64,000 nucleotides of DNA, taken from assembly GCF_029023825.1 (NCBI RefSeq), contig NZ_CP118957.1, positions 2,131,794-2,195,793 of the forward strand, given 5' to 3'. A program made the position numbers and the translations under genes. The first letter of the stretch is position 1. The number at the start of each line of letters is the position of its first letter. Below, piece by piece: positions 27,202 to 36,655 of this stretch. Under the pieces are notes generated by a model. The model was not told the origin of the DNA. It was given only the letters and a program-made list of their open reading frames with translations, and ran no database searches. Source of the DNA: Enterococcus saccharolyticus subsp. saccharolyticus. GTDB taxonomy: Bacteria > Bacillota > Bacilli > Lactobacillales > Enterococcaceae.

Positions 27202-29286
27202 TTAATAACCACCACCAGGAATACCTAGGTACTCTTCTAATGTTTTATTCGAACGATAAATCGCACTCGCTTGATTTCCTACATAACGAACATGCCACGG
27301 TTCATATTGGTAACCAGTAATTGACTCTTTCCCTGCTTTATAGCGGATAATAAACCCGTGTTGATGCGCATTTTCTGCTAACCAATTTGCTTCACGGCTT
27401 CGTTCCAACAATGCACCATTCGTATGAATTAAGTCAAATGCTAAACCCGTTTGATGCTCAGAATATCCTGGGCGAGCAGAGAAGCGATCAGCAGCAGCTT
27501 GTCCATAAAGTCGTACGTAATTTTGATACAGTACATTTTGATAACTATATGAACGAAAACCACTATAACTATTGCTCACATCTAAATTCAACAATTGCAT
27601 TGCTCGTAATAATTGACGGAATTTCCCTCCTGCAGTGGCATTTTCACCTGGATTGTAGCTGACTGGTAACGCATGTTTCTTATTCGCAATTAAAATACCA
27701 TCAACATAGGTCACTCCCTGCTTGACTTCGACAGTTTTTGTGCCTGTCGCATTAATATAGCCCTGCCATTTATTATTACTGTCATATAGAGAATAGTAGA
27801 TTGAACCATTCGCATGTTTGTAATAAACCTTCACTTGATAAACTTTACCACTAAGTTTCTTAGCGGTTGTTTTTCGTTCCCAACTAAAATTTTGCCAGAC
27901 ATCATAGTTTGACACGGGGATTGTTACCCGCTTTGTTATTGGAATAGCATTCCCTTGCAAACTAACACTTTTTTTAGTACTAGTTTCATTAATATAGCCC
28001 ATCCAATTGCCTTGATTATCATATAGTGTTAAATAACGACTACCATTCATATGTCGATAATATCCTCTTGCTTGATACGTATGATTCTTTTTCGCTGCAT
28101 TAGTCGTACGTTTTTGCCATGAGAAATTTTGCCAGACATATTGATCGTTCGTCACCGTAACAGATTTGCTATCCGCTTGATAAATGCCTTGGCGGCCACT
28201 AGCAATCCGCACATTGTTTTCATTCGTGTAACCCATCCATTGGCCTTGATTATCATATAATGTCAGATAACGATTACCATTTATATGTCGATAATAACCT
28301 CTCGCTTGGTACGTATAATTCTTTTTTGCTGCATTAGTTATACGTTTTTGCCATGAAAAATTTTGCCACATGTATTGATCATTTATAACAGTCACATACT
28401 GATGGTTAGCCTGATAAATACCTTGGCGACCTTCCGCAAGTACCACATTATTTTCGTTCGTGTAACCCATCCACTTGCCTTGATCATCATATAACGTCAG
28501 ATAACGACTGCCATTAAAATGTTGATAGTACCCTCTCGCTTGGTACGTATGGTTCTTTTTTGCTGCATTAGTTGTACGTTTTTGCCATGAAAAATTTTGC
28601 CACATATATTGGTCGTTTTGGACAGTTACAAATCTACCATAACCATTGTATTTTCCATTGGCTTCCTTGGTTAGTTCTAATGATTTTTCTTCAACATACC
28701 CTATTGAACGATCTTTTGTGGAAATTTTGTAATAGGTTACATTATTTTTTGTTACTTTATTCTCTACTTTTACTGTTTGATTGATAAAATTAGCAGTAGT
28801 ATCGATTTCATTTTTAAGTCCATCATCCCAAACCTTAGTCGTTGAAATAATTGTTCCATATGGAAGAACAATTGATTGACTAAATAACTGGACAGATGGT
28901 TCGTCACTCGTTTCCATTGTGTCTGATAGCGCTTCTTCTGAACTACTAGTTGTTGTCTCCAGTATTTCAGCTTCTGATGTTGATGTCTCAACCGATTCAC
29001 TCGAAACAGTACTAGACGCTTCAATCAATGATTCACTTGTTGTTATGCTTTCACTATCCGTCGTCTCTTCCAATAAGCTTTCTGTTGTTTCAACTAATGA
29101 ACTTTCATACGTGGCAGATATCTGTACCTCTGACGATTCACTTAACGATTTACTGATGGATTCAGTAGGAGTAACCGAAGATTCTGAATCAGATAGTGTG
29201 GTAGACATTTCGTCAGCAACTATTTTCAGCGGAAAACTTCCCATAACCCATACAATAACCAACCATTTTCTTAGCTGTTTTTTCAT
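27202..29286 (-). CDS. Secreted VanY-type D,D-carboxypeptidase with repeat modules
   Basis: 694 residues. Signal peptide (cleavage near residue 24), a long Ser/Thr/Glu-rich linker (about 25-135), one SH3-like module, three near-identical 78-residue repeats plus one diverged copy (each with WQNFSWQKR and LTLYD), then a C-terminal M15B/VanY peptidase domain. That domain shows SARPGYSEHQTGLAFDL (zinc His and Asp) and EPWHVRYV (zinc His). It should trim D-Ala from wall stem peptides, with the repeats acting as GW/SH3-like wall anchors. There is no LPxTG motif. The ATG has TTAGGAGGG upstream. Confidence 0.88.
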   Translation of the reverse strand: MKKQLRKWLVIVWVMGSFPLKIVADEMSTTLSDSESSVTPTESISKSLSESSEVQISATYESSLVETTESLLEETTDSESITTSESLIEASSTVSSESVETSTSEAEILETTTSSSEEALSDTMETSDEPSVQLFSQSIVLPYGTIISTTKVWDDGLKNEIDTTANFINQTVKVENKVTKNNVTYYKISTKDRSIGYVEEKSLELTKEANGKYNGYGRFVTVQNDQYMWQNFSWQKRTTNAAKKNHTYQARGYYQHFNGSRYLTLYDDQGKWMGYTNENNVVLAEGRQGIYQANHQYVTVINDQYMWQNFSWQKRITNAAKKNYTYQARGYYRHINGNRYLTLYDNQGQWMGYTNENNVRIASGRQGIYQADSKSVTVTNDQYVWQNFSWQKRTTNAAKKNHTYQARGYYRHMNGSRYLTLYDNQGNWMGYINETSTKKSVSLQGNAIPITKRVTIPVSNYDVWQNFSWERKTTAKKLSGKVYQVKVYYKHANGSIYYSLYDSNNKWQGYINATGTKTVEVKQGVTYVDGILIANKKHALPVSYNPGENATAGGKFRQLLRAMQLLNLDVSNSYSGFRSYSYQNVLYQNYVRLYGQAAADRFSARPGYSEHQTGLAFDLIHTNGALLERSREANWLAENAHQHGFIIRYKAGKESITGYQYEPWHVRYVGNQASAIYRSNKTLEEYLGIPGGGY
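27934..28635 (-). repeat. Three 234-bp coding repeats in VanY-type gene
   Basis: The landmark coding GCATTAGT...TTTTTGCCATGA recurs at about 28561, 28327 and 28093, exactly 234 bp apart, with high nucleotide identity. A fourth, diverged copy lies near 27870. Such recent in-frame repeats can expand or contract by recombination. Confidence 0.8.
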
Positions 29287-29474
29287 ATTTTCCCTCCTAA
29301 AAATCGATTACACTTCTAGTATAACAAATTCATCCAAGAGAAGAGCACCGTTTCGTCAGCTATAAGGATTTTCATGAATAAAAATCCTCCTATTAATCAA
29401 TTAAATTGACAGATACGTCCCTTTCCTTTAGCCTAATAACTGTAATTATTTTTGTTATTTTAAAGGGGATGCTT

Positions 29475-31718
29475 ATGAAGAAATTAGGACTTAAATGGCA
29501 ACGCTGGGGAGTATTGTTAGCAACAAGTACGTTACTTATTCCATTATCTACAGGTGTGTTAGACACCATCGATTCAACCAATGAAGTGGCTCAATCGACA
29601 ACAGAAAATGTGTTATCTTCGGTTGATTTATCTGAAAGTACTCATTTATCAGAAGAAAACGCACCAACATCGGCAACAAATGAGAGCACTTCAATCACAA
29701 CAACGGAATCCTCGATTGAAAGTTCTTCTGCCATCGTGGAAAGTTCCGATGAAGAACTGCCAACAACGTTCACCTTAGCTGATTATGAAAATAGTTCAGC
29801 TTTAGAACTAGCAGAAGCTGTCCGCCAACAACGAGTCACCAGTGTACAGTTAGTAAAATATGCGTTTCAAAAAATACATGAACAAGAGGATACCTTTCAT
29901 GCAATGATTTCGTTACGCGAAGCAGAAGCCTTAAAAGAAGCGGCAGATTTGGAAGACAACGGGCAACCTTTCTTAGGTGTGCCATTAATTCTGAAAGGAT
30001 TAGGTCATACCATTGCTGGCGGAAGCAACTCCAATGGATTAACGTTTGCCAAAGATGTCGTTTCTCGATCCACAGGAACATTTACAAAAGCATTTCAAAA
30101 TGCTGGATTTATCGTAATTGGACAAACCAATTATCCTGAAATGGGCTTAAAAAATATTACGAATTCTAAACTTTATGGGCCCACAGGTAGCGCGTGGAAT
30201 CCTTTGTATCAAGCAGGTGGTTCGTCGGGTGGTTCTGCTACAGGAGTTGCCTTAGGTTATGCGCCAGTAGGTTCTGGTAGTGATGCGGGTGGTTCAATTC
30301 GTATTCCTGCCGCTTGGAATGGCATTATTGGAATGAAACCGTCACGAGGAGTGTTAGTTGGCAATTCAGCTAGTGAACGTGGACAAACAAGCCATTTTGC
30401 GGAAACAAAAACCATGGCCGATACGATTGCTTTATTTAATGCGTTTCAGACACAAGAACTACCTAATATCCCATTGTCTCAAGAAATAAAAATTGCTTAT
30501 TCAACCAAATCACCTGTCGGAACACCAGTGGACCCAGCGGCAATTCAAGCCGTAGAAACAGCGGTTGCTTTTTTACGTGAACAAGGTTTTCAAGTAGAAG
30601 AAGTTGAGCAACCTTACGATGGTGTCAAATTGATGGAAAATTATTATACCATTGGCGCTAGTTCGATGGGGATAATTGATTTCTTAGCCAAACAACAAGC
30701 CAAGCGACCGGTGGAAATTGATGATGTGGATTGGACAACATGGGCATTGTTCCAGACAAGTAAAGATTTAACCAAAGAAGATGTCGATCAAGCTTGGGAA
30801 AATGTACGACAAATCGGTGCCGAACTTGCAGCTTTCCAAGAACAATATCCGTTATTTTTAACACCAACAACCGCAACAACTGCACCTTTGTTAAATGATA
30901 CAGCGATGCTTCCTGAACATATTGAAGCCATTAAACAGATGGAAAATTTAACCAAAGAAGAAAAATTACAACTCGTCTACGATCAATGGTTGCCAGGATT
31001 AACCCACACGCCATTTACACAAGTTGCTAATTTAACAGGAACACCAGCTATCAGTTTGCCAACCTATGTATCAGCAGACGGATTACCATTAGGGATTCAA
31101 TTTATGGCAGCACAAAACAACGATCGCTTGTTATTGGCAGTAGGACAATTATTTGAAGATAACCAACAGTTTAATCAAGCCGCTCAACTACCAGAAGAAC
31201 CAGATGAAACAGGGAATTCCAGTTCAGAAGATACAACTGAATCCAGTGAAGAAACAACGCAATCGAGTAGTACAGCATCAAGCGATGAAAATGTTATGCA
31301 ATCGATTAGTACCGAAACAAGCAGTACATCGAGCAATAGTTTAGAATCGAGCACAACGATAACATCAACAACTGAAACAGAGTCATCATCACGTACAACT
31401 GAATCAATACCTACGAGTGAGAGCGATACGCATCATACAACAGAATCCAGTCATGAAACGACATCTTCATCTAGTCATACGAAAGATTCTTCAAGTAAAG
31501 CTACCTCACAATCCAGTAACACGAAAAATAACACAAAACCGAAAGCAACAACCCGTCCTTCTCAAGAAACAGGACAAAAGAAATCCGCTGCTAGAAAAGA
31601 CCAACGTACTGAACAGTTGCCTAAAACTGGCGAAATAGAAAATACGTGGCCAATTCTTGGCGTTAGTATCATAGTCTTAACTAGCGGCATCATCGGTTGG
31701 CGAAAAATAAAGAATTAA
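29475..31718 (+). CDS. Sortase-anchored surface amidase
   Basis: 747 residues from the ATG at 29475 (AAAGGGGA upstream). Signal peptide, Ser/Thr-rich stretch (about 30-95), then an amidase-signature enzyme (about 100-580) with VPLILKG (catalytic Lys), QAGGSSGGSATG and GSDAGGSIRIP (Ser-cis-Ser). A second Ser/Thr-rich stalk (about 585-705) leads to LPKTGE, a hydrophobic helix and a positive tail for sortase anchoring. It hydrolyses an amide outside the cell; amidase-signature enzymes are usually cytosolic, so the surface form is unusual. The substrate is unknown. It is divergent from the VanY-type gene. Confidence 0.9.
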   Translation: MKKLGLKWQRWGVLLATSTLLIPLSTGVLDTIDSTNEVAQSTTENVLSSVDLSESTHLSEENAPTSATNESTSITTTESSIESSSAIVESSDEELPTTFTLADYENSSALELAEAVRQQRVTSVQLVKYAFQKIHEQEDTFHAMISLREAEALKEAADLEDNGQPFLGVPLILKGLGHTIAGGSNSNGLTFAKDVVSRSTGTFTKAFQNAGFIVIGQTNYPEMGLKNITNSKLYGPTGSAWNPLYQAGGSSGGSATGVALGYAPVGSGSDAGGSIRIPAAWNGIIGMKPSRGVLVGNSASERGQTSHFAETKTMADTIALFNAFQTQELPNIPLSQEIKIAYSTKSPVGTPVDPAAIQAVETAVAFLREQGFQVEEVEQPYDGVKLMENYYTIGASSMGIIDFLAKQQAKRPVEIDDVDWTTWALFQTSKDLTKEDVDQAWENVRQIGAELAAFQEQYPLFLTPTTATTAPLLNDTAMLPEHIEAIKQMENLTKEEKLQLVYDQWLPGLTHTPFTQVANLTGTPAISLPTYVSADGLPLGIQFMAAQNNDRLLLAVGQLFEDNQQFNQAAQLPEEPDETGNSSSEDTTESSEETTQSSSTASSDENVMQSISTETSSTSSNSLESSTTITSTTETESSSRTTESIPTSESDTHHTTESSHETTSSSSHTKDSSSKATSQSSNTKNNTKPKATTRPSQETGQKKSAARKDQRTEQLPKTGEIENTWPILGVSIIVLTSGIIGWRKIKN

Positions 31719-31722
31719 ATGC

Positions 31723-31772
31723 AAAAAAGCAACATCAATTATAGTAAAAACTATAATTGATGTTGCTTTTTT
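31723..31772. terminator. 22-bp-stem bidirectional terminator
   Basis: 31723-31744 pairs perfectly with 31751-31772 around TAAAAA; T-run on each strand. Confidence 0.9.
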
Positions 31773-32155
31773 GTAACAAATATATAGAACCACAGACCTA
31801 AGTATAAACCGGCAAGTATGGGCAAATAATATATACTATTTATCATAACAACTGAATGAGCAAGTAACGTGAATTTTAGAATCAGTGCCACTGAGCCTAT
31901 CAAATACACCACAAAATCAAGACACAACAACCACTGATAACTCGCTTCGTCTCTATAACGCAACGTACGTAACACAATAACAATCACTAACGCTGTCGTA
32001 ATCAACAAAACAATAATTGGTAAAAAACGCATCATCACTGGAAATACATAAAATCTAGTGTAAAAATTACGAACAAATTGTTGGACCCAAACATTTAGCA
32101 GTAAGACCAGTAACGGGACAATAGATAGTAACAAGTAATCGATTGTTTTTTTCAT
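31751..32155 (-). CDS. Small four-helix membrane protein
   Basis: 134 residues from the ATG at 32155 (AGAGGTG upstream). Four hydrophobic segments (about 6-25, 45-65, 80-100 and 108-128) joined by short loops. No motif is recognised. It lies convergent to the amidase gene and divergent from the broken sigma-factor gene. Unknown function. Confidence 0.6.
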   Translation of the reverse strand: MKKTIDYLLLSIVPLLVLLLNVWVQQFVRNFYTRFYVFPVMMRFLPIIVLLITTALVIVIVLRTLRYRDEASYQWLLCLDFVVYLIGSVALILKFTLLAHSVVMINSIYYLPILAGLYLGLWFYIFVTKKQHQL

Positions 32156-32356
32156 GATGGTCACCTCTATTTATTGTACCACGAAATGTTAAATAGCTTG
32201 CACATACATAAGAATCAATCCCCTATAAATAATAGTAGTTACTACAAATAGAAATTCTTTGATTAGAAACCACAATAGGATTGGTTATGCTATGTTTTAT
32301 CAATCAACGAAGAAATTTGTAACCTTTCTGACAATCAAACGTTATATTAAGAAGAC

Positions 32357-32781
32357 GTGTATCCTTCCATGCTCCTCTATGGACTCTCTCTTACAAGGTC
32401 ACACTACGAAGCTGAAGACCTTGTACAAGAAGCCTTATATCGCTTTTTATTAATTTATGACCAATTAGAAGATACCAATTATAAAGCACGGTTATTTCGT
32501 GTCATGCGCAATTATTATTTTGACAAACAACGAAAAGAAAAGAAAAAACCGACGATTTACTCCATAAATTTATCCAATTAAACGAGCATGAACAACTCTA
32601 TCAAGCAATTGCGCATCTAAAAGAGCCCTACCAAGAAATTCTAGTATCCTATTACTTTTTGGATATGTCGATAAAAAATATTGCTGATATTACTGGTTTA
32701 AAGCTAAGCAATGTCAAAGTGTTGTTATATCGCGGCAGAAAACAATTGAAGGAGGTATTAAGTAATGAAAAATTATCGTGA
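32357..32781 (+). pseudogene. ECF-type sigma factor split by a frameshift
   Basis: The first part (32357-32581) carries region 2: SHYEAEDLVQEALYRFL and KARLFRVMRNYYFDKQRK. The second part, one base out of frame, carries region 4: HLKEPYQEILVSYYFLDM and ADITGLKLSNVKVLLYRGRK, ending at 32781. The frames join at a run of six A (about 32540) by a -1 shift, so either one A was lost or slippage restores the product. Upstream of 32357 the same frame contains a further in-frame TAA (ahead of EDVYPS), so the true N-terminus is also damaged or starts late at the GTG. The end overlaps the anti-sigma gene by 17 bp, as expected of a coupled pair. Confidence 0.75.
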
Positions 32782-33979
32782 ACGATTAGAAAAATATCAA
32801 AACAATGAAATGACCGATGCTGAAGCTACAATATTTGAAAAAGAATTACAGGATGCCACTGCTTTATTTGATTATTTACTGGAACATGAGGAATTAGAAG
32901 ATTTCCCCCCAACCAGTGACTCTGCTTTTAAAGAAGATAAACAAGTAAAACAAAAAATTCGTCAGCGCCTTTACCGAGTAACTGCCATCATCACTATAGT
33001 CGTGCTATTGATTATCGGTGGTAGCAGCTATCTGATACCAAAATTATTGGATGCCTATTATTACAACCCTTTAGAAAATCAAAAACTTGATGAAAACGGT
33101 GATTTCCGCAAGTTACAACCAAGTAAGATGGAATTATACCAGCGCGTTTATCAGCAAGTTGCTCTCGAACAAGATCGTTTTGTAAATACTTCTATTACTA
33201 AAATTGGCCCTGCAACGTACGAAGTTCATCAAATGAACTTCAACGATTTTAAAGGGAATCCAAGCATAAACACCTACGTGATAAATAAAGGAAAAGTAGC
33301 TAGTATCCAAGCAGAGACAAATGTGAATCCGTCATTAATTTATCATCAACATTTAGTACTACCTGACTATCTTGTTGATCATGAAAAGGATACATCGCCA
33401 GGAACGTTAAAATCTAAAATTGAGAAGCTACCTGAATCTTCTTGGTTAAAATTGAAATTGCCGTTTCCAAAACCACTTACTTGGGACAACCTACAACAAT
33501 TTATTTCGGAGCATCCAGAAGTTACTTTCTATACAGCAACGTTAAAAGGCTTTGATAATTTAGGTGTGAGATTAGACTATGAAAATAATTATACTGATAC
33601 GCTAAGTGGGTTTAATATACCAAAATATGATTCAGTATTTATTGAACAGTTAGAAAAAGACTACCCACAATTAATTAGCCCAACCGGTACAATAAGACCG
33701 TCTATGACCGAAGATGATGTTAAAAGTTTTTTGATTTCTAACTTCACTTATCTTCTGAACCATCCAGAAGATAATTTTGTTCAGTATACTGCAGGAATAT
33801 TTCATCAGAAACAAGACTATCAAAACGCACTCACTTCTTTAAAAAACGATGAACTGGAATTTAGTCATATTGAAGTCGCACTACCTAAATCAATCTATTC
33901 TACCTTTGTCACGTTGGATAACTTCCATTACGTTACACTAGAAGATTTGGCGATTTTTTCAATGTATCAAACAGACTAA
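32765..33979 (+). CDS. Anti-sigma factor, single-pass membrane protein
   Basis: 404 residues. A cytoplasmic N-terminal sigma-binding region (MKNYRERLEKYQNNEM..., about 1-70), one membrane helix (about 74-97) and a large extracytoplasmic domain (about 100-404). The order and the 17-bp overlap with the sigma-factor gene identify it as its anti-sigma partner. It would hold the sigma factor at the membrane until a surface signal triggers release. AAGGAGG lies 8 nt before the ATG. The gene is intact although its partner is broken. Confidence 0.8.
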   Translation: MKNYRERLEKYQNNEMTDAEATIFEKELQDATALFDYLLEHEELEDFPPTSDSAFKEDKQVKQKIRQRLYRVTAIITIVVLLIIGGSSYLIPKLLDAYYYNPLENQKLDENGDFRKLQPSKMELYQRVYQQVALEQDRFVNTSITKIGPATYEVHQMNFNDFKGNPSINTYVINKGKVASIQAETNVNPSLIYHQHLVLPDYLVDHEKDTSPGTLKSKIEKLPESSWLKLKLPFPKPLTWDNLQQFISEHPEVTFYTATLKGFDNLGVRLDYENNYTDTLSGFNIPKYDSVFIEQLEKDYPQLISPTGTIRPSMTEDDVKSFLISNFTYLLNHPEDNFVQYTAGIFHQKQDYQNALTSLKNDELEFSHIEVALPKSIYSTFVTLDNFHYVTLEDLAIFSMYQTD

Positions 33980-34022
33980 GCATAAATCTGTTATAATCAA
34001 AGGGAAATGGAAGGTGTTAAGT

Positions 34023-34499
34023 ATGAATCATAATGATCGTTTAACGCGCTTACGCTATGCGCTAGACATTAAAGATAACGATATGATAAAAATTTTTGAA
34101 TTAGGTGGCGTAACTGTTACTAAAGAAGAAGTCCGAGAAATGCTAAAGAAAAAAGACGAAGAAAACTATGAATTAGCATTAACCAATGAAAATTTCGAAC
34201 GATTTTTAAACGGTATGATTACTTCGCAACGTGGTGTACGTGAAGGAGCCCCAGAACCTGTATTGGAACTACACAATGGCAATGCCAATAACTTATTGCT
34301 AAAGAAATTAAAAATTGCCCTTTCTCTAACTAGTGAAGATATGTTAGACATTTTAGCACTTGCAGGCGTGAACGTTTCTAAAGGAGAACTCGGCGCGATT
34401 CTACGTAAAGAAGGTCATCGCAATTATAAACCTTGTTTGGATAAATATGCGCGTAACTTCTTAAAAGGTTTAATGTTAGAATACCGCAAGGATAAATAG
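34023..34499 (+). CDS. DUF1456 (YehS-like) protein
   Basis: 158 residues from the ATG at 34023 (AAGGTG upstream). Two tandem DUF1456 repeats, each with the pattern [NL]LRxL..AL.....DM..I..L.G: residues about 5-75 (RLTRLRYALDI) and 90-150 (LLKKLKIALSL). The family is conserved and cytosolic, of unknown function. It forms a single-gene unit with a strong terminator. Confidence 0.85.
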   Translation: MNHNDRLTRLRYALDIKDNDMIKIFELGGVTVTKEEVREMLKKKDEENYELALTNENFERFLNGMITSQRGVREGAPEPVLELHNGNANNLLLKKLKIALSLTSEDMLDILALAGVNVSKGELGAILRKEGHRNYKPCLDKYARNFLKGLMLEYRKDK

Positions 34500-34501
34500 A
34501 C

Positions 34502-34542
34502 AACTAACCCGCATCAGATAAAAAATCTGATGCGGGTTAGTT
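34502..34542. terminator. 18-bp-stem terminator
   Basis: 34502-34519 pairs perfectly with 34525-34542. It separates the convergent DUF1456 and nucleotidase genes. The T-tract is short on the plus strand. Confidence 0.8.
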
Positions 34543-34547
34543 CGTTC

Positions 34548-36491
34548 TTATTTACTACGCTTGTCATTAATTGCTTTGTATAAATCACCAGTTGTTTGAA
34601 TGTTTTGCAACTCATCCACATTGACATTGGCTTTTTTAGCTAGTGCATCAATATTTTCTTGCGTCACTTCATCATTGATATTGATCGACGCAATATTCGT
34701 CACTTTACCATCTTCCATACTTGGTAACTCCAAAATATCTGCATTCACTAAGTCGACAACATCTTGTCGAACCTCTGCATCATTATCTACACCAATAATT
34801 TTCCAATTATTTAGTAATACGCCTTCATAGACGCCATTTTTCTCTTCTTTAATATAACGAGCAGATAATTCTCTAATACGTCCTTCTACTTCACCAAAAG
34901 CATCTTGAGCAAAAGTAGAATACCCTTCTTTAAATTCTCTCCCCGCTAATGGACCATCTTCTGATACTAAAAAGTTCATTCTATATTGATTCATCCCAAT
35001 TTTAAGCGTTTCATCATCTTTGATTGGTGTATCATCTAAACGTCTTAAATTGATAATTCGGTTGCCCGCTTCTTGCGATAAATCAATCTCATATTTCACA
35101 TTGTAAAAACGATCATTCGTATTGTATTTACTTGTTCGGCGTTCAGGATTAAAGCTGACTGTCACATCGCCGGGTCTCGTTTGATTATAATAATCAGCGC
35201 CCCATTCCATATAATCTTTTAAATCTTTACCGGTGATTTCATAGACGGTTACTTCCCCATCTGTAAATTGGTAATTTCGAGCAATGTCTTTTTTCTTAAT
35301 CTCTCCCATATCTAACAAAGGTGTGTCAGTGTCAATTTGAAACGCGACTACATCGGCTCCTTGGCTATAGTGAAGCATTACTTCACCAAAGAAATTGACT
35401 AAAGGCGTTTCTTGAATTTGTGCAGCTGAAATCCCTTGAATCTCATTTTCAGGAACTAAATCCATACCTACAAGTTCACCTAACACCGTATTCGCATCTT
35501 TTCTGGCACGTTCATGCGAAGGTTTTAGTAATTCGTTAATTTCAGGATCTTCTTCATAACCAGCCACTTCTATAGCAGAACCAGATTTATCTTTGACTTC
35601 ATAACCATCTTCATTTTTAGACAAGGTCAAGTCAACACGCGAAACAAAACGACCATATTTATCAGGTTCTACAATCAATACATCATTGATGAACTCTTCT
35701 TCTACTAGTGTGTGCATATGACCAGCAAATACCACATCCAATTCTGGAACTGCTTCTGCCATATCTGCTACTCCGGTGTTATGTACATCATTTTCATTCG
35801 ATATCCCCATGTGGACAACACCCACTAACACATCCACATCTTTTTTCAAGTTTTTCACAACTTCAATCGTTTCTTTGACAGGATCTGTTAATTTTTTTCC
35901 ATCAAAAATATCTGTATCTTTTTTAAATTCAGCAACCAATGGTGTCGTCATCCCAATAAAACCAATTTTCACACCATCGCGTTCCACAATTTTATACGAA
36001 TCAAAATACGGTGTCCCATCGTCAAGCTGCACGTTTCCTGCTAAAACACCACCGTCAAACTGCTCCGTGATATTATCCAAAACATCAAAGCCATAATCGA
36101 ACTCATGATTTCCCATCGTCCAAACATCATAATCCAAAGCTTTTAACACTTCTGTGGCTGGATGATGGTCATCATTTTTGAACAGTTCCGCAGAATTATC
36201 CTGAATCAAATCGCCCGCATCAACTAAAACAGTGTGTTCATTTTCATCTCGAATTTCTTTGACAATTGTACTAATTTGCGCAAAACTTCCTGCTTTATTT
36301 TCGACATCTGTCGCATAATCCCACGCCATGTAACGACCATGAATATCTGAAGTTCCTAAAATAGTTATTTGTTTCTCTTCCGAAGTTGAGCTTTCCGTTT
36401 CTTTGTCTTCACTGGTAGTATTTGTCGCACAGCCAGCAAGGACCCCCATGCTTAATAAAACAAGCCACTTCTTATTGATATATCTCTTCAT
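34548..36491 (-). CDS. 5'-nucleotidase/metallophosphatase lipoprotein
   Basis: 647 residues. A lipoprotein signal (GVLAGCAT) is followed by a calcineurin-type metallophosphatase domain with TSDIHGRY, DAGDLIQD, GNHEFDYG and FAGHMH, then a 5'-nucleotidase C-terminal domain (about 360-560) and a short tail. It should act outside the cell on nucleotides or 2',3'-cyclic nucleotides, releasing nucleosides that could feed the uptake and hydrolase genes near 24 kb. The start is uncertain between the ATGs at 36491 and 36503; the ribosome site is weak for both. Confidence 0.87.
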   Translation of the reverse strand: MKRYINKKWLVLLSMGVLAGCATNTTSEDKETESSTSEEKQITILGTSDIHGRYMAWDYATDVENKAGSFAQISTIVKEIRDENEHTVLVDAGDLIQDNSAELFKNDDHHPATEVLKALDYDVWTMGNHEFDYGFDVLDNITEQFDGGVLAGNVQLDDGTPYFDSYKIVERDGVKIGFIGMTTPLVAEFKKDTDIFDGKKLTDPVKETIEVVKNLKKDVDVLVGVVHMGISNENDVHNTGVADMAEAVPELDVVFAGHMHTLVEEEFINDVLIVEPDKYGRFVSRVDLTLSKNEDGYEVKDKSGSAIEVAGYEEDPEINELLKPSHERARKDANTVLGELVGMDLVPENEIQGISAAQIQETPLVNFFGEVMLHYSQGADVVAFQIDTDTPLLDMGEIKKKDIARNYQFTDGEVTVYEITGKDLKDYMEWGADYYNQTRPGDVTVSFNPERRTSKYNTNDRFYNVKYEIDLSQEAGNRIINLRRLDDTPIKDDETLKIGMNQYRMNFLVSEDGPLAGREFKEGYSTFAQDAFGEVEGRIRELSARYIKEEKNGVYEGVLLNNWKIIGVDNDAEVRQDVVDLVNADILELPSMEDGKVTNIASININDEVTQENIDALAKKANVNVDELQNIQTTGDLYKAINDKRSK

Positions 36492-36655
36492 AATCACCAA
36501 CATATCTCTAGCCCTATCTAAAGATATTCCCCTTCCATCTATTTTGAAAACAATTCCAAAAATTAGCATAACATATTGAAGTAGGATGGGCAATTGGTTG
36601 GTTTTTGCTTGATAACAACCTACTCACTAGTGGGTGGATAGGCTACAATAAACTA

